Of a stretch of DNA of 64,000 nt, positions 23,280-35,100 are shown one piece after another. This stretch comes from Massospora cicadina (taxonomy: Eukaryota; Entomophthoromycota; Entomophthoromycetes; Entomophthorales; Entomophthoraceae), in contig JAKSZP010010613.1 of NCBI GenBank assembly GCA_022478985.1, positions 124,001 to 188,000 on the forward strand, given 5' to 3'. Each line of letters opens with the position of its first letter. Positions within the stretch are counted from its first letter, which is position 1. The translations under genes were made by a program, and so were the position numbers. A model generated the notes under the pieces. It worked only from the letters and a program-made list of their open reading frames with translations. It searched no databases and was not told where the DNA came from.

Positions 23280-24472
23280 AGTGAGACTAAGAGTGTGGAT
23301 ATTGGGCCAGTGGGGCAAATTGCCTTGAAAAGTTAGCCTCAGACAAAGGAATATTTAATATGCGACCATTATTTATTGTTAAGGATAGGGTATTGTCACT
23401 AAAATTGTTCCTGGCTTCAAACTTTCTCCACCATTCCACCCCCAAAATAATGGGGCACAAAATGTTTTTGATTCCTTGGAAATTGTTTGTCAAAAGATAC
23501 TTGACCACTAGATAATCCACTAACCTTGGTACCCTTATGATGGGAATACCTTGAGAAGCTCATCCCCTAACCATACCACCTGGCAAGTAACTAAGCTCAA
23601 GGTAGTTGGCTAGGTCTTGGTCAATAAAATTCTCAGAGGCTCCTGTATCCACCAAGATAGTAGTGTTAATCTTACCTGAAGGTTTTGAAAGGGTAGCAGT
23701 TAACAAGAAATAACCCGAGTGATCTTTATTTATAGCAGAAAAAGCCAACACTTCACCACTAAAATCTTCTTCAGGGTTAAACATACCCCCAGGGTACATT
23801 TCTGCATCATAGAATGGAGAGGGATATTTGGCACTCTTACTACTGAGGTCACATATCCTATCATATCTTCAGCAACTGCATAAAAGTTATTGTATTGAAA
23901 TAGTAACTTCTTCTACACCTCCTAGGTTCTGCGTATTATTGTGGTGGTCAAGCGTGGTTTTTCTGGGGTAATTTGATATACTTAATGAGGTCCATATTTG
24001 AGCCATAAGTGAAGATATATGGCTTAGTAGTATATATGGAAACGTTGTTATAAACCCATTTTGGGACATAAATGACCCATACCCATTTTGGCAATGGGTT
24101 GTATGAGGTTATCCAAGGCTAACATCACCAGGCCCTTCGTCAATGATCCCACCTGCACCATCCAGAATACATTGATAAAGAAAAAATGATTTATTGGTGT
24201 CAATTTTATTCAATTAGATGGAAAGTCAGGGAATCGCAACTCTCAGATCACGGAGCTATCCATATCCACCAGATAAGGGCATGAAGGGTGAGTACTTTTT
24301 ATATTAGGGGTTGCAAGTTAATGCCAGAATGCTCCAACCCTCAGAAAAATGTAAAAACAGTGGTGCGCCCCACCACGGTCTTGGCCAACATCTGGTGCAC
24401 ACTGTTTGCACTTCATGAAAGTCCCACATGGAAAAAGTTTGTGCACATAAAGTTAAGAGGTTGGTCGTCTAT
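23280..24472 (-). pseudogene. B1 gag and protease region
   Basis: 23560-23799 encodes the retropepsin block with an intact active site (ILVDTGASENFIDQDLANYL), and 23287-23520 continues it (KNILCPIILGVEWWRKFEA). Upstream, between the protease and the LTR end at 24473, only about 0.8 kb is available for gag, and B2 has the same spacing. Parts of this region match B2 gag at 55804-56121. No CCHC knuckle is visible. Frames are broken. Confidence 0.7.
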
Positions 24473-24740
24473 TGTCAGGAGAGTATCTATAGCTCTCCAG
24501 TTCCCTGCATGGTGGTGTTCAGTGCACAGGACCAATGTAAGGGAACAAGTCATCAGTGTTATAATGAGAATAGCCCAGCAGAGGGTGCTTGAGCTAAAGG
24601 GACACAAGTGAGGTTGTTTAGCACAGTAAGAGTAATAATAGATTGATCAAACAGAAAAATTTGGCTATGCCCCAAAGGGCAGTTCTTACTCAAGTTTTGT
24701 ACAGGGTAAGAGTGCATGGGTGACCTGGTTTGGAGGGAAC
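24473..24740 (-). repeat. B1 5' LTR, left part
   Basis: Starts TGTCAGGAGAG in plus orientation and matches the B2 LTR start TGCAAGGAGAG at 56325. It is interrupted at 24740 by element D2; the LTR continues at 39858-40485. Confidence 0.85.
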
Positions 24741-26076
24741 AGTCATGAAAACGGCAGAAGAAGTTTAGACTGGCCTGCCAGTCAGGATGCGTAAGCACCC
24801 AAAAAGCAAGACAGAATGCCAGTGGCATTGCCACTCATACAACGTTGTATGGAGCTACAAATTGGGAAACAACAGCTTGTTGGTGTAAGATGAGCGTGAA
24901 AAGAAAACCAAAAATGAACCAAATGGAAATAACCCCAGACACTGGGGCCTTGCTGCAGGGGATTGTACCACTGTGTTGTCTTCTACAGGATTGAAGTGTG
25001 GGTGGGTTCAATATGATGGTAAAGACAAGGGGAGGATCCTAGCTCAGAAGCGGTGGATGTAAGGCCACAAGATCCCAGTGTATTGATGGCGGATAGTTTC
25101 AATGATGGGGTTAAATTGCCAGAAGTTTCTTGCACGTTGAATCCAGTCGAAGATGGTAGTAGTGAGTGTAATCATCAAAACTGGTAGTGCTCATCTGGTA
25201 TAGGAACTGATAGGCCACCAGGTTAAAGCCATCATGACTTTGGCAAGAAGGATTTTTAATAAAGTAAAGATTGAGTTTTTAGCTGGAATTTATTGTAAAG
25301 GAAAATAAATAAGTTGACCAACAATTTTCTCAGTGTAATGCAACTGATCAAGTAGTGTTTGATTGTAGTGGGTCCAAGCAGGGATCATGTCCCTCGAGTT
25401 TGACCTAACCTGGCGAATTTTTGGGAAGGGGGCAGATAATCTCAATTAGAACTGACATTGAAGGATTCAGCAGCAGGCAGAGACACTATTGATTTGACCG
25501 CGAATGCCTAAACTGAGGCTCAAATGCATTTCCATCAGTTGATATGATGGCATTTGGCCCAATAAGCAACGTGAATGCCCCAGGGCCACCCCACATAGAG
25601 GCGGTCCCAATTGGTTGGAAATGGGTTTGGGATGCCCAACCCACCCATGCTCGGTCACTGGGGTGTTCATTTGTCAAATGAGTTATGCTGGCCGCAACTC
25701 CTGATTCATTGAATATGGGTTTTAAATTGTCTGTGATGGTTCCCAAAGATACCCTCTGCACATTGGGGATCATCCCCAATGATTTTGAAAGGGGGTTTGT
25801 TTTGACAATTACTCTGTTAGCCAAATTGAAACTGTCAGCGATTCTACCCAATAAATTAATCCTAGTATCACTTTGACTATGTAAATTCCAATCGTCAGGC
25901 TTGTTTTCAATCAGTTTTAGACCAATAGACTTTAATTTGGAGATCTTAGCAAAGATTTCCTTAATTTGGTGGACAAGTTCAGCCAAAGTGAGTGAGGGTA
26001 CTGGGGGAGGGATCCAAAGAGGGAGGGCTGTTACCCAGTGCTTGTCTATCGCATGGGCGAGGTTTCCCTGGGTGAC
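24741..26076 (-). repeat. D2 3' LTR, main part
   Basis: Aligns with the D2 5' LTR at 38428-39761 in the same orientation; for example both contain a GACTGGCAGGCCAGTC block and the run GGGGGAGGGATCC or a variant. It stops at GGGTGAC (26070-26076), where D1 LTR sequence begins in the opposite direction. Confidence 0.8.
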
Positions 26077-26113
26077 AGCCCTCCCTCTTTGGATCCCTCC
26101 CCCAGTACCCTCA
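25993..26113. repeat. Head-to-head LTR inverted repeat
   Basis: Arms 25993-26036 and 26070-26113 are inverted copies with about one mismatch over 44 bases; the spacer is 33 bases. The symmetry extends outward less perfectly, because two D-family LTRs meet head to head here, both lacking their first bases. This is the junction between the D2 3' LTR and the D1 5' LTR. Confidence 0.85.
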
Positions 26114-27092
26114 CCCACCTCAGCCAAACTCATTAGCCAGATTAAGGAAATCTGTGCCGAGATCACCAAATTAAAGTTGATTAGTTCAAAACTGATTTAA
26201 AACAAGCCTGACGATTGGAATTCACATAGTCAAAGAGGGACTAAGATTGAATTATCAGGAAGAATCATCAAAGGTTTTTATTTGGCTAACAGAGTGATTG
26301 TCAAAATTAACCCCCTCTCAAAATCGTCAGAGATGATCCCAGATGTGCAGGAAGCATCATTGGACACCATTGACAGTAGTTTGAAGCTTCTATCTGGCAA
26401 ATTGGGAGTTGCAGTTGATGCAACTCTTTTGACCAAACAAACAGCCCAGTAACTGGAAATGGGCAGGTTGAGTATCACGAACCTGTTTTTGATTAATTGG
26501 GACCGCCCCTACGTGGGGTGGCCCTGGTAATTCCCATGGCTCATAAGGACAAACGCCATCATGCCAACTGCCAGAAATGCAGTTGAGCCTCAGTTCAGGC
26601 ATTTGAGGTCAAACCAACAGTGACTCAGCCTGCTGCCAAATCTTTTGATGTTGGTTCTCATTAAGCTTATCTGTCCCTTTTCCTGAAAAATTGGCTGGTT
26701 AGGTCAAACTTGAGGGACCTGATCCCAGCTTGTCCCGCATCAATTGATCACTATTCAATCAGTTGCATCACACTGAGAAAATTGTTGACTGATTTTCTTC
26801 CTTTATTTTCCATTAAAAAATCCTTTTTCCAACTTTATTTTTTTATGTTGAAAAATAAACCGTTTTTCCACCAGCTCTCGCACACCCCTTGGGGTTAATG
26901 GCCATATTAGTCTGTATTTCATTATGTGCCTGTATGAGATTATGGCTCATTGGCTGTTATTAGCGAAACTCCTCTCTAGTTTCATATCCGTCATACCAAC
27001 AGCAGTGCCTTTGGCATCCTGGTTTGCCGTTTGGGTGCTCTGTCACCTAGGCTGGCAGGCCAGTCTAATTTTAACTTGCTGTTTGCCTGGCA
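26077..27092 (+). repeat. D1 5' LTR, 5'-truncated
   Basis: Matches 32930-33952 of the 3' LTR. It ends GTTTGCCTGGCA, followed after one base by the priming site AATCGACCAAC at 27094-27104. That site pairs with 8 of 11 bases at 26784-26794 in this LTR and, allowing one G-U pair, fully with 33641-33651 in the 3' LTR. Confidence 0.8.
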
Positions 27093-27940
27093 TAATCGAC
27101 CAACCATCATTCCTAACCATTTCCGCCTATCTCATAGATATTGGTGCAGCAATGGTCCCTTCCTTTCAACTGAACCAGGCTGTGAAGAAACTTTACCCTG
27201 GCCATGACAGCCTAGTTCCACTCAAAATGTCCAATCCACACCCCATAGTTGCTGCGGCTATTGTGCCCATGTCAGAATGATCTGATAATCCACCTTGCGA
27301 TGGGCTTACTCCCCCTATAAGCCTAGCGGTTTTCCCTGACTCTACTACCATCTCTTTGGTATCACTTGATTCAACTACAACTACAACTAAAGAGAACTTC
27401 TCTTACTTCTTACTACCCATGAAGATTAGTGTCAGGTCTCATCAAGTTTCCTTTGAGGCCTCGGTGGATACTGGAGCCACGGGCAATTTTATGAGTGTTG
27501 AACTAGCTTAACAATTGGAACTTGACCTGGATGTAAGCCCTTCAGTGATGATTGCTTCTTCATCCTCCCAGAGCTCATACCTAATCCGCCAGCCAGTTTA
27601 TTCTCAGTACATCAGTTCAGCTTTTGTGATCGGTTCTCAGCAATGCCAAACTTGGTGCTTCCAGTTATCTTGGGAGTTAAATGGTGGCGCTGGCAACATG
27701 TTAAGATTCATATGGAATCAAACATGTTGTCATTTGCCAATGATCAAACGGAGGGAGAATTTCCCTTACTTAATACCCTCAAGAAAACCCAAGGTTGCAG
27801 CTCCTTTACTTCCCTTGTTTCCCCTTTGGGTCTTCCATCTGATTTTCCCAAAGAATTGATGGGCTATCGGAGTATCTTTGATTCCAAGAAGGTGAACTAT
27901 CTTCCCCATCACAAAAAATGCGACCTAGGATTCTGAGCAA
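27093..27940 (+). pseudogene. D1 gag remnant and protease
   Basis: Only a short gag piece remains (27093-27280; frame with SLVPLKMSNPHPIVAAAIVP). Near 27400-27520 the retropepsin block reads FEASVDTGATGNFMSVELA, followed by a stop. The flanking part (27515-27936) continues the protease and RT linker in two frames. The counterpart in D2 (36884-37927, minus) is a longer open frame with FVDTGAAGNFMSVELAQQ, which confirms the assignment. No CCHC knuckle is seen. Confidence 0.75.
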
Positions 27941-27948
27941 CGGTACAG

Positions 27949-29400
27949 TTGGTGAACATCAACTGCCATTTGTATCTGCACACGGCAGAAGAGGAGGTTG
28001 CTCTTAACACCTGGCTAGATGATATTCTCAAGAAAGGATGGTTGTTTAAAGAGACATCACCAATTGCCTCACCCACTGTTTTTGCCAAGAAGGCCTATGG
28101 TTCTCTCCGCCCCTGCGTAGATTATGGCCACCTAAATAAAATTACAGTGAGTGATCCCTACCCTTTACCCCTTGAGCAGACTATCAGTAAAGCGATTAAA
28201 AAGTCTTGCATGTTCTCCAAGCTTGATCTTGTCAATGCCTTTAACCAAATAAGGGTAATGGAAGGTCAAGAATGGCATACTGCAATTCTTACCAAATGAG
28301 GTATCTTTTAGTTCCGCATAATGCCATTTGGGCTGAAGAACATGCCAGCCACTTTTCAACAAATGATTGATAGTGTGCTGGGTGACCTCCGGTTTACATG
28401 TGAGGTTGCATACATTGATGACATCTTGGTTCATTCCTCAACTCCTGACCAACATGCTAAAGACTTAGAAGTGGTCGTGGCTGCTTTGCATAAGGTGGGC
28501 CTGTTCGTCAAGCCTTCAAAATGCTAGTTTTATAAGGAGGAAGTTACTTTTCTTGGGAACCTGGTCTTAAAAGATGGGTATACAATTCCTCCCAACAGAT
28601 TGGATGCCGTCTACAAGTGGCTGACTCCAACAACCCAGAAACAATTGTGGAGTTTCTTGGGCAACATTATTTTCCTAAAAAATTTTCCCTGGCCCTTTCC
28701 CAGTTAGCTGCTCCACTCCACTCCCTCACGAGTAAGAATGTGCCTTTCCGCTGGACCTTTTAATGCCAGCGGGCGTTCAAGTCAATTAAAGAAGTATTCT
28801 TATCACCACCTATCCTAAAACACGTGGATCCCTCCAAACCATATATCGTCACTTGTGATGCTTCAGCAGTAGCAGTTGGGGCAGTTCTGCTCCAGGAGCA
28901 TGATGGTTTAGAACATCTGGTTGCCTACTTTTCCCAGAAATTTACTTCAACTGAGCAATCTTGGGCCATTTATGATAAGGAATTGGCAGCTGTAGCATAG
29001 GCATTGACTCACTGAAGGTACCTGTTACAGGGTTCCCAGAATGAGTTAACTGTGCATATGGACCACCAAGCCCTTTTATATTTTTGTAAACCTCAAAAAT
29101 TGGCATACAGACAGGCTCACACTTATCAGGATTTATGCAGTTTCAATTTTAAATATGAATTTGTGAAAGGTGCATTGAATGTGTTTCCTGACTTCCTTAG
29201 TCGCAACCTGACCCATTGCCTCATGGACTTGGAAGAAGTGGATTTTGTTACTGTGATCCTCACCACCCAGATCCTATCTATTGTTCCACCTGTGGTCGCC
29301 TCAGTAGATTTGGCTCCGGACGCCTCACTTGTTTCATAGGTTTTGGCAGCTCAGATGTCCTGCTCCAAAGGAGTGGAGTTACTCAATAATTTATCCCTTC
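27949..29400 (+). pseudogene. D1 reverse transcriptase and RNase H
   Basis: 27949-28299 has the RT fingers (LRPCVDYGHLNKITV, FSKLDLVNAFNQI). 28321-28527 has the palm (MPFGLKNMPATFQQ) with intact YIDD at 28411-28422. The thumb follows in-frame after a stop near 28527. RNase H is readable in 28780-29230 (VTCDASAVAVGAVLLQEHDG, TVHMDHQALLYF, ALNVFPDFLSRN). Stops and frame changes occur at several places. The product would copy element RNA in virus-like particles if intact. Confidence 0.85.
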
Positions 29401-29963
29401 AAACCCACAAACATTCCCTGTATTCCTTAGTGAGGGGTCTCATTTGTTTTAGGTCAAAGGTTTAGGTTCCTCCTTCCCTTAGAGCGGAGGTGTTTTGAGC
29501 GCATCACAACCCTCCCATGATCGACCATAAGGGCAACAAGAAATGCATTAATTTGATCAAGCAGACTTATAACTGGGTGGGTTTAACTAAGGAAGTCCCA
29601 GCCTGGTTTGCCGATTGCATTACCTGTGCTCAAGCCAAGTTGTACCGCTCAGAAAAAATGGTCTACTACATCCCTTACAACAGGCGGAGGGTCCATGGAC
29701 ATCAGTGTCTGTGGATTTTATTGTCAAACTCCCCTGTTCTAAGGGGTTTACAGCGGTGATGGTGGTGGTTGATCACTTCAGCAAATTTTCCCTATTCATT
29801 TCTTATGCTTCTGCAATCACATCAGAAGAAACCGCTCATCTCTTCATATTCCATGTGTTCTCTATGTTCGGTCTTTCAGAGGAGATCATCAGTGACTGTG
29901 GACCCCAATTAACAGCGCAGTTTTGGAATGAGATTTTAACCATTTTAAAAATCACCCCCTGCT
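29401..29963 (+). pseudogene. D1 integrase, N-terminal part
   Basis: 29517-29759 gives the zinc region (MIDHKGNKKCINLI ... CITCAQAK). 29615-29965 gives the catalytic core with VDFIVKLPCSKGFTAVMVVVDHF and ISDCGPQLTAQFW, holding the first two acidic residues; the usual Arg-Gly after the second Asp is Cys-Gly. The gene is cut after AAAAATCACCCCCTGCT (29947-29963) by a retroposon and resumes at 31904. Confidence 0.85.
29947..29963. repeat. Retroposon target duplication, left copy
   Basis: AAAAATCACCCCCTGCT, repeated without mismatch at 31887-31903. Confidence 0.92.
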
Positions 29964-31886
29964 AAGAACTTTCTTTTTTGCTTGGAATGACTTTCCAAGC
30001 CAAATTACACAAATTTAAAAACAAATTGAATTCGCCCATAGTAGTTTTGCTCCAATGTCCTCAGATTCTCTGCTGGATGCTCCAGCGTGGGGCAGTGGCG
30101 AAACTCCCCTGCCATTTTTCCATCAGGCAGGAAAACGCGCTAGGACTGGTTCACCCAGTCATTCCAAACCTATGGGCCAATTTGTTCCGCCCAAGACCTG
30201 GACGCCCACCTTGCTCGTACCCAAGCAGTACCACGCTGTCCCCTAGTGCTCCCCTGGAGCAACATGCGCTATGGCCTAAGGGTCAAATATGGGAAACTAT
30301 TCCCATACCATGACCAAGCCATTATTGAAATGGCACAGGCGGTGATGACACCCACCAGCTTTATCAATTTCTGCCCCTACAAGGGGTATTTCAACCTTGG
30401 CTTCACCTGCGAAGCTGATGCTGCCACTGCAGCAACTGTGCCCCTGGTATTCCAGGGCACCTCTATCCCCACAATTCAGACTCAGCTCCCAGCGGACATC
30501 ACTTTGGTGGTCCAGTTTTCTGGCCTGCCCACCCACCTCCCCCTGAAGTGCTCCACCAGGAGCTGATGGACGGTTTGGCAGCCTATGGCTCCAACCCCAT
30601 CCTACAATTTGTGGTCCCAAATGGGGCCACATGACTTGCTGGGCCTCGGGCATATGCCACAATAAGCCCTGAATTTACTGAAATTGTGGTGACAATTCAG
30701 CTGCGCACCGTTATTCCCTCAGCACCCAACCATCTGTTTTGGGCCCATGTCAAGGGTGGGCGGACGATCTGTCCATCATGTTTCAAGTTAGACCACTCAA
30801 AACGCAAGTGCCCCTACTCAACCACTTCAGATGGATCGGAAGACTCATCTGCTGACCTCCAATCTGCTTCCCACCCCGTACAATTTCAGGCATGGGGCAC
30901 AATCCTACCTCCTCCACCCCCAAAGCCTGTTGCTGCAGCTACACCTGCAGCCACTAATCAGCCTCCTCCTCACCCCAATGCCATAAACAATTCCTTCAAT
31001 CAAGCATCAGATTGGATCCCAGTTTGATCCCATGCTTCTGCAAATAATCAAACAAACCTCAACAATACGCGTATTCCCCAATCCAATTAAACCAAGGTAC
31101 ATGGGAATTATTGGCTGAAATTGACGAATCAGGTAACATTGTTGATGAACTGTCACTGCAAGTCGAAAGGTTCTGTAATGCAGAATGGGATGCAAAATTC
31201 CCACCTTGGAAATATGCCCCACAACCTAGCGCTGAACTGTTCTACAGCGACCACCAGCTTGCAGTAGAAGCAGCCGCCACACCAGATTGCCATCCGCTCC
31301 GCAAAGCTGCTGCCAAATCTGTGGCTGCGCTTGCAGGAGGAATGCCACCTCCTGTTATCCCCAAAAATCTTACTACACAGAGTAAGATCAATATGAAAAC
31401 TTTACACAAAGACGTCACTGAAGCCATCCAGAACGTGGTAACAGTAGCACGGAATCTGAAAGCAAAAATAACCTGAACCAACATTGCCATGTTTGTTAAA
31501 CTCCCAGACGCCCACCTCAAAGCTGAAGATTCTTTGGACAAATACATTGTTGGCATTATGATGGCTGGCAACTATTTGGAAGTTCCAGTCATTAAGAATA
31601 TCGAACCCCATACCGCCAATTCCCCCACACCCTTACTATCTGCCTTAACACGCACCCTACTCTGGGATGAGATGGATGCAGCCAAAGATGAGCCCTCCGA
31701 TCCCCCTCCCCGTCCACCATGGAGGGATAGCAGTATTTGCTGCCCACCTGGTTGAATATTTTGATAGGTATGATTCAATCGACCCATCCATTTTGGGCGT
31801 TTTGTTTTAATCATTATTTTTTTATTATGATATTTAGTTTTAATTCAGTAAAATCTGTCCCTTGATCAGCTTACCTCAGTTAAATA
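29964..31886 (+). mobile_element. ORF1-only LINE-like retroposon (1923 bp)
   Basis: Insertion bounded by a perfect 17-bp duplication. It codes for one degenerate protein with a CCHC knuckle, resembling LINE ORF1, and has no endonuclease or RT. It ends with an AT-rich tail region (TTTAGTTTTAATTCAG ... CTCAGTTAAAT). GC content is higher than in host element D1. The layout recalls mammalian HAL1-type half-LINEs, which keep only ORF1 and are moved in trans. No clear match to the LINE at 16534-21810 was seen at either end, so its helper is unknown. Confidence 0.75.
30055..31755 (+). pseudogene. Retroposon ORF1-like protein
   Basis: Candidate start ATG at 30055 (SSDSLLDAPAWGSG). The reading then shifts frame: 30246-30566 gives a globular stretch (YFNLGFTCEADAATAATVPLVF, LPADITLVVQFSGLP) that could be an RRM-like fold. 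30686-31027 gives VTIQLRTVIPSAPNHLFWAHVKG and then a CCHC knuckle CPSCFKLDHSKRKC with exact spacing. The rest is Pro-rich. 31111-31476 and 31489-31755 give a C-terminal region. The order of a globular domain followed by CCHC parallels LINE ORF1 proteins. I infer an RNA-binding role from the knuckle; the remainder is unrecognised. Confidence 0.6.
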
Positions 31887-31903
31887 AAAAATCACCCCCT
31901 GCT

Positions 31904-32640
31904 GTCCACCACATACCATCCCCAGTCCAATGGACAAACTGAGCGGGTTAACCAAATTTTGGAACAGTACTTGCGTTGTTATGTGTCAGCCGCATAAGAT
32001 ACCTGGGCCGATGACCTCCCTCTCACCCAATTTGCCTATAATAACGGTACTCACGCTTCTATGGGGTTTTCTCCCTATGAAGCGACGTTGGGTTATAACC
32101 CCTCTTTCTTAGTCAGCCCCTGTCTACGTCCAGAGGTTCCTGCTGCCACAGATCACGTTAAGCATATCTATTCTACCCAGTCCTTGGTGTGGGAGCATTT
32201 TACAAAGGCTATTGACAATTATAAATGGTTTTTAGATTGAAAATGACTTCCTGTCCATGATATTGTGGTGTGCTCTCACGTTATGTTAGATACTCGCCAT
32301 CTGCGGATGCAGGTACCTTCACAGAAGTTTGCAAGAAAGCGTTTGGGTCCCCACCTGGTGGAGGATGATTTGGGCAATGGTGCTTTTTGGTTAAAATTTC
32401 CAGCTCATTGGAAACAGCACCCCATCTTCCACGTGTCTCAGTTGTCCTGTTTAAGGGGATCATTCCCACTGAACCTGAACCAATTGTAATAGAGGATGTA
32501 GAAGAAGATGAGATGGAAAACATCTTAGCATCCCACAAATCCAGGCGGTCAGATTAATATCTTGTTGCGCGGAAGAGGTATCTGGCTTATGAGAACAGTT
32601 AGGTCAAAGCTTGAGATTGCGCTAATTGCATGGAACTGAT
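31904..32640 (+). pseudogene. D1 integrase C-terminal part and chromodomain
   Basis: Resumes directly after the retroposon with [22 protein letters not shown], containing the catalytic Glu. 32265-32489 carries the SH3-like region (LGPHLVEDDLGNGAFWLKFPAHWKQHPIFHVSQL). At about 32530-32600 a degraded chromodomain is visible (a YLVA..R.YLAYENS pattern). Together with the part ending at 29963 this completes the integrase, which lacks any other large gap. Confidence 0.8.
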
Positions 32641-32794
32641 CAAGCGTTCCATGAGCCTTACCCTGACGTTCCCCGTCCCCCTAAAAAAAAGTTGCAACAG
32701 TAATGGCAATCAAACTTCCCAAGGCTCATAAAAATGTGGCCCTCATGCAGTTTCCTGGTGGTGGTGACCTTCCTTTGAAAAAAGGAAAGGTTAA

Positions 32795-33952
32795 TGTAAG
32801 TCCAGGGAAATGTCCCCTGTGTGTAGATCAGTTGCTCTTCCCATTTCCGAGTAAAGGGGGCCTAAGAGAGCGGCTGTACCCCTCATCACCCAGGGCAACC
32901 TCACCCATGTGGTAGATGAGCGCTGGGTAACAGCCCTCCCTCTTTGGATCCCTCCCCCTGTACCCTCACTTACCTCATCCAAACTCATTAGCCAGATTAA
33001 GGACTCTGTGCTGAGATCACCAAATTAAAGTTGATTGGTCCAAAACTGATTGAAAAAAAGCCCAACGATTTGAATTCACATAGTTGAAGAGGGACTAAGA
33101 TTGAATTATTGGGCAGAATCACCAATGGTTTTGATTTGGCTAACAGAGTGATTGTCAAAAACTAACCCCCTCTCAAAACCGTCGTGGATGATCCCCAATG
33201 TGCAGGAAGCATCATCAATTACCATCAACAATAGTTCGAAGCTTCCATCTGGAAAATCAGGAGTTGTGGCTAATGCAACTCTTTTGATTGAACAAATGAC
33301 CCACCGACCAGGCATGGGTAGGTTGGGAATCCTGAACCCATTTCTAACCAATTGGGACCACCCCTACATGGGGTGGCCCTAGGGAATTCCCGTGGCTCAT
33401 CAGGACAAACGCCATCATGCCAACTGCCAGAAATGCAGTCGAGCCTCAGTTTGGGCATTTGAGGTTGAACTGACAGCAACTCAGCCTGCCACCAAATCCT
33501 TTAATGTTGGTTCCCATTGAGCTTATCTGTCCCTTTTCCTGAAAAATTCGCTGGTTAGGTCAAACTTGAGGGACCAGATCCTGGCTTGTTCCCACATCAA
33601 TCAACCACTATTTAACCAGTTGCATCACACTAAGAAAATTGTTGGTTGATTTTCTTCCTTTATTTTCCATTAAAAAAATCCTTTCCCCAACTTTAGTTTT
33701 TTATGTTGAAAAAAGAACCGCCTTTTTCACCAGCACTCGCACACCCCTTGGGGTTAATGGCCATATTTGTCTGGTATTTCATTATGTGCCTGTATGAGAT
33801 TCTGACTCATCAGCAGTTATTGGCGAAACTCCTCTCTAGTTTCAAATCCATCATACCAACAGCAGTGCCTTTGGCATTCTGGTTTGATGTTTGGGTGCTC
33901 CAGCACCTAGGCTGGCAGGCCAGTCTAATTCTAACTTGCTGTTTGCCTGACA
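32795..33952 (+). repeat. D1 3' LTR
   Basis: 1158 bp, starts TGTAAGTCCAGG directly after a purine-rich tract (GAAAAAAGGAAAGG) and ends GTTTGCCTGACA. It contains a TATA-like TATTTAA at 33609-33615 and, 32 bases downstream, GTTGGTTGATT (33641-33651), the inferred transcript start that pairs with the D1 priming site. The D1 element ends here; the next 12 bases belong to the D2 LTR. Confidence 0.85.
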
Positions 33953-33964
33953 CCTAGGCTTACA

Positions 33965-35100
33965 TTACCCTTTTCTTTTTCCAAAGGAAGGGCACCACCG
34001 CCAAGAAACTGTACAAAAGCTACATTTTTGTGAGCCTTGGGAAACTTAATCACCATTAAAGTCGCAACCTTTTGGGGGATGGGGAGCGTCAGGATGGGAC
34101 TTATGAAACACCTCAACCAGTTCCATGCAGTTAGCGCAATCTTGGGCCTTAACCCAACTGTTCTCATAGGTCAGATAGCCTTTCCAGGCCATGAGATACT
34201 GAACGGACCTTCAAGATTTGCGGGATGCTAAGATGTTTTCCACCTCAGCCTCCTCCACATTCTCAATTACAATTGGCTCAGGCTCTGCGTGAACAGTCAC
34301 CATAAATGGGGACAACTGAGAAACGTGGAAGATGGGGTGCTGTTTCCAATGAGCTGGTGTTTTTAACCAGAACGCACCATTGCCCAAGTATTCCTTCACC
34401 AAGTGGGGACCCAAAAACTTACTTGCAAACTTCCAGGAGGGTACCTGCATTCTCAAACGGCGCGTATTGAGCATAACATACGAAACCACCATTATGTCAT
34501 GACCAGTGAGTTATTTATGATCTGCAAACCGCTTTAGTCATCAATAGCTTTAGTGAGATGCTCCTGCACTAAGGACCGAGTGGACCTAATATGCTCAGCA
34601 TGATCTACGGCAGCTGGGACCTCAGGACACAAGCAGGGTCTGACTAAAAATGAGGGATTATACCTGAGCATTTCTTTATAAGGAGAAAACCCTGTAGAAG
34701 TGTAAATTCCGTTGTTGTAGGCAAATTGAGCAAGGGGAAGGTCGTTAGCCCAGGTGTCCTGTGCGTCTGCAGCATAACAGCGCAGGTACTGTTCTAAGCT
34801 TTGGTTAACTCGCTCAGTTTGTCCATTGGACTGGGGATGATACACCATGGAGTGAAAAGGGGAAATTTTCAAAATGGATAAAAGTTCACTCCAGAACTGC
34901 GCTGTGAACTGTGAATCACAGTCACTGATGATCTCCTGCAGAAGACCAAACATTAAAAACACATGGCACACAAAGAGATGAGCGGTTTCTTCTGATGTTG
35001 TTGTGGAAGCACAGGGAATAGTTAGGGAAAATTTGGTGAATTAATAAACCACCACCATCACCGCCGTACCCATTTGAACGGGATAGTTTGACAATAAAAT
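33965..35100 (-). pseudogene. D2 integrase and chromodomain
   Basis: 34211-34492 minus encodes the integrase SH3-like end and the approach to the chromodomain (KFLGPHLVKEYLGNGAFWLKT, HPIFHVSQL). The chromodomain itself is readable around 34110-34215 (YLMAWKGYLTYENSWVKAQDCA pattern). 34534-34971 encodes the core after the second Asp (IISDCDSQFTAQFWSEL) and [22 protein letters not shown] with the catalytic Glu. 34922-35113 carries the first part (VSMDFIVKLSRSNGYG). It mirrors D1 31904-32640. A few frame breaks are present. Confidence 0.85.

Larger units (their letters stand above)
26077..33952 (+). mobile_element. Chromovirus element D1, inside D2 LTR
   Basis: Plus-strand relative of D2. 5' LTR 26077-27092, lacking about the first 135 bases. 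Internal region 27093-32794, interrupted by a retroposon at 29964-31886. 3' LTR 32795-33952. The element sits 12 bases into the D2 3' LTR. Internal identity to D2 is high but far from complete, so the pair is not a simple fold-back. D1 has a shorter gag than D2 (378 against about 1100 bases from LTR to protease), implying an internal deletion. RT keeps YIDD. Confidence 0.85.
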
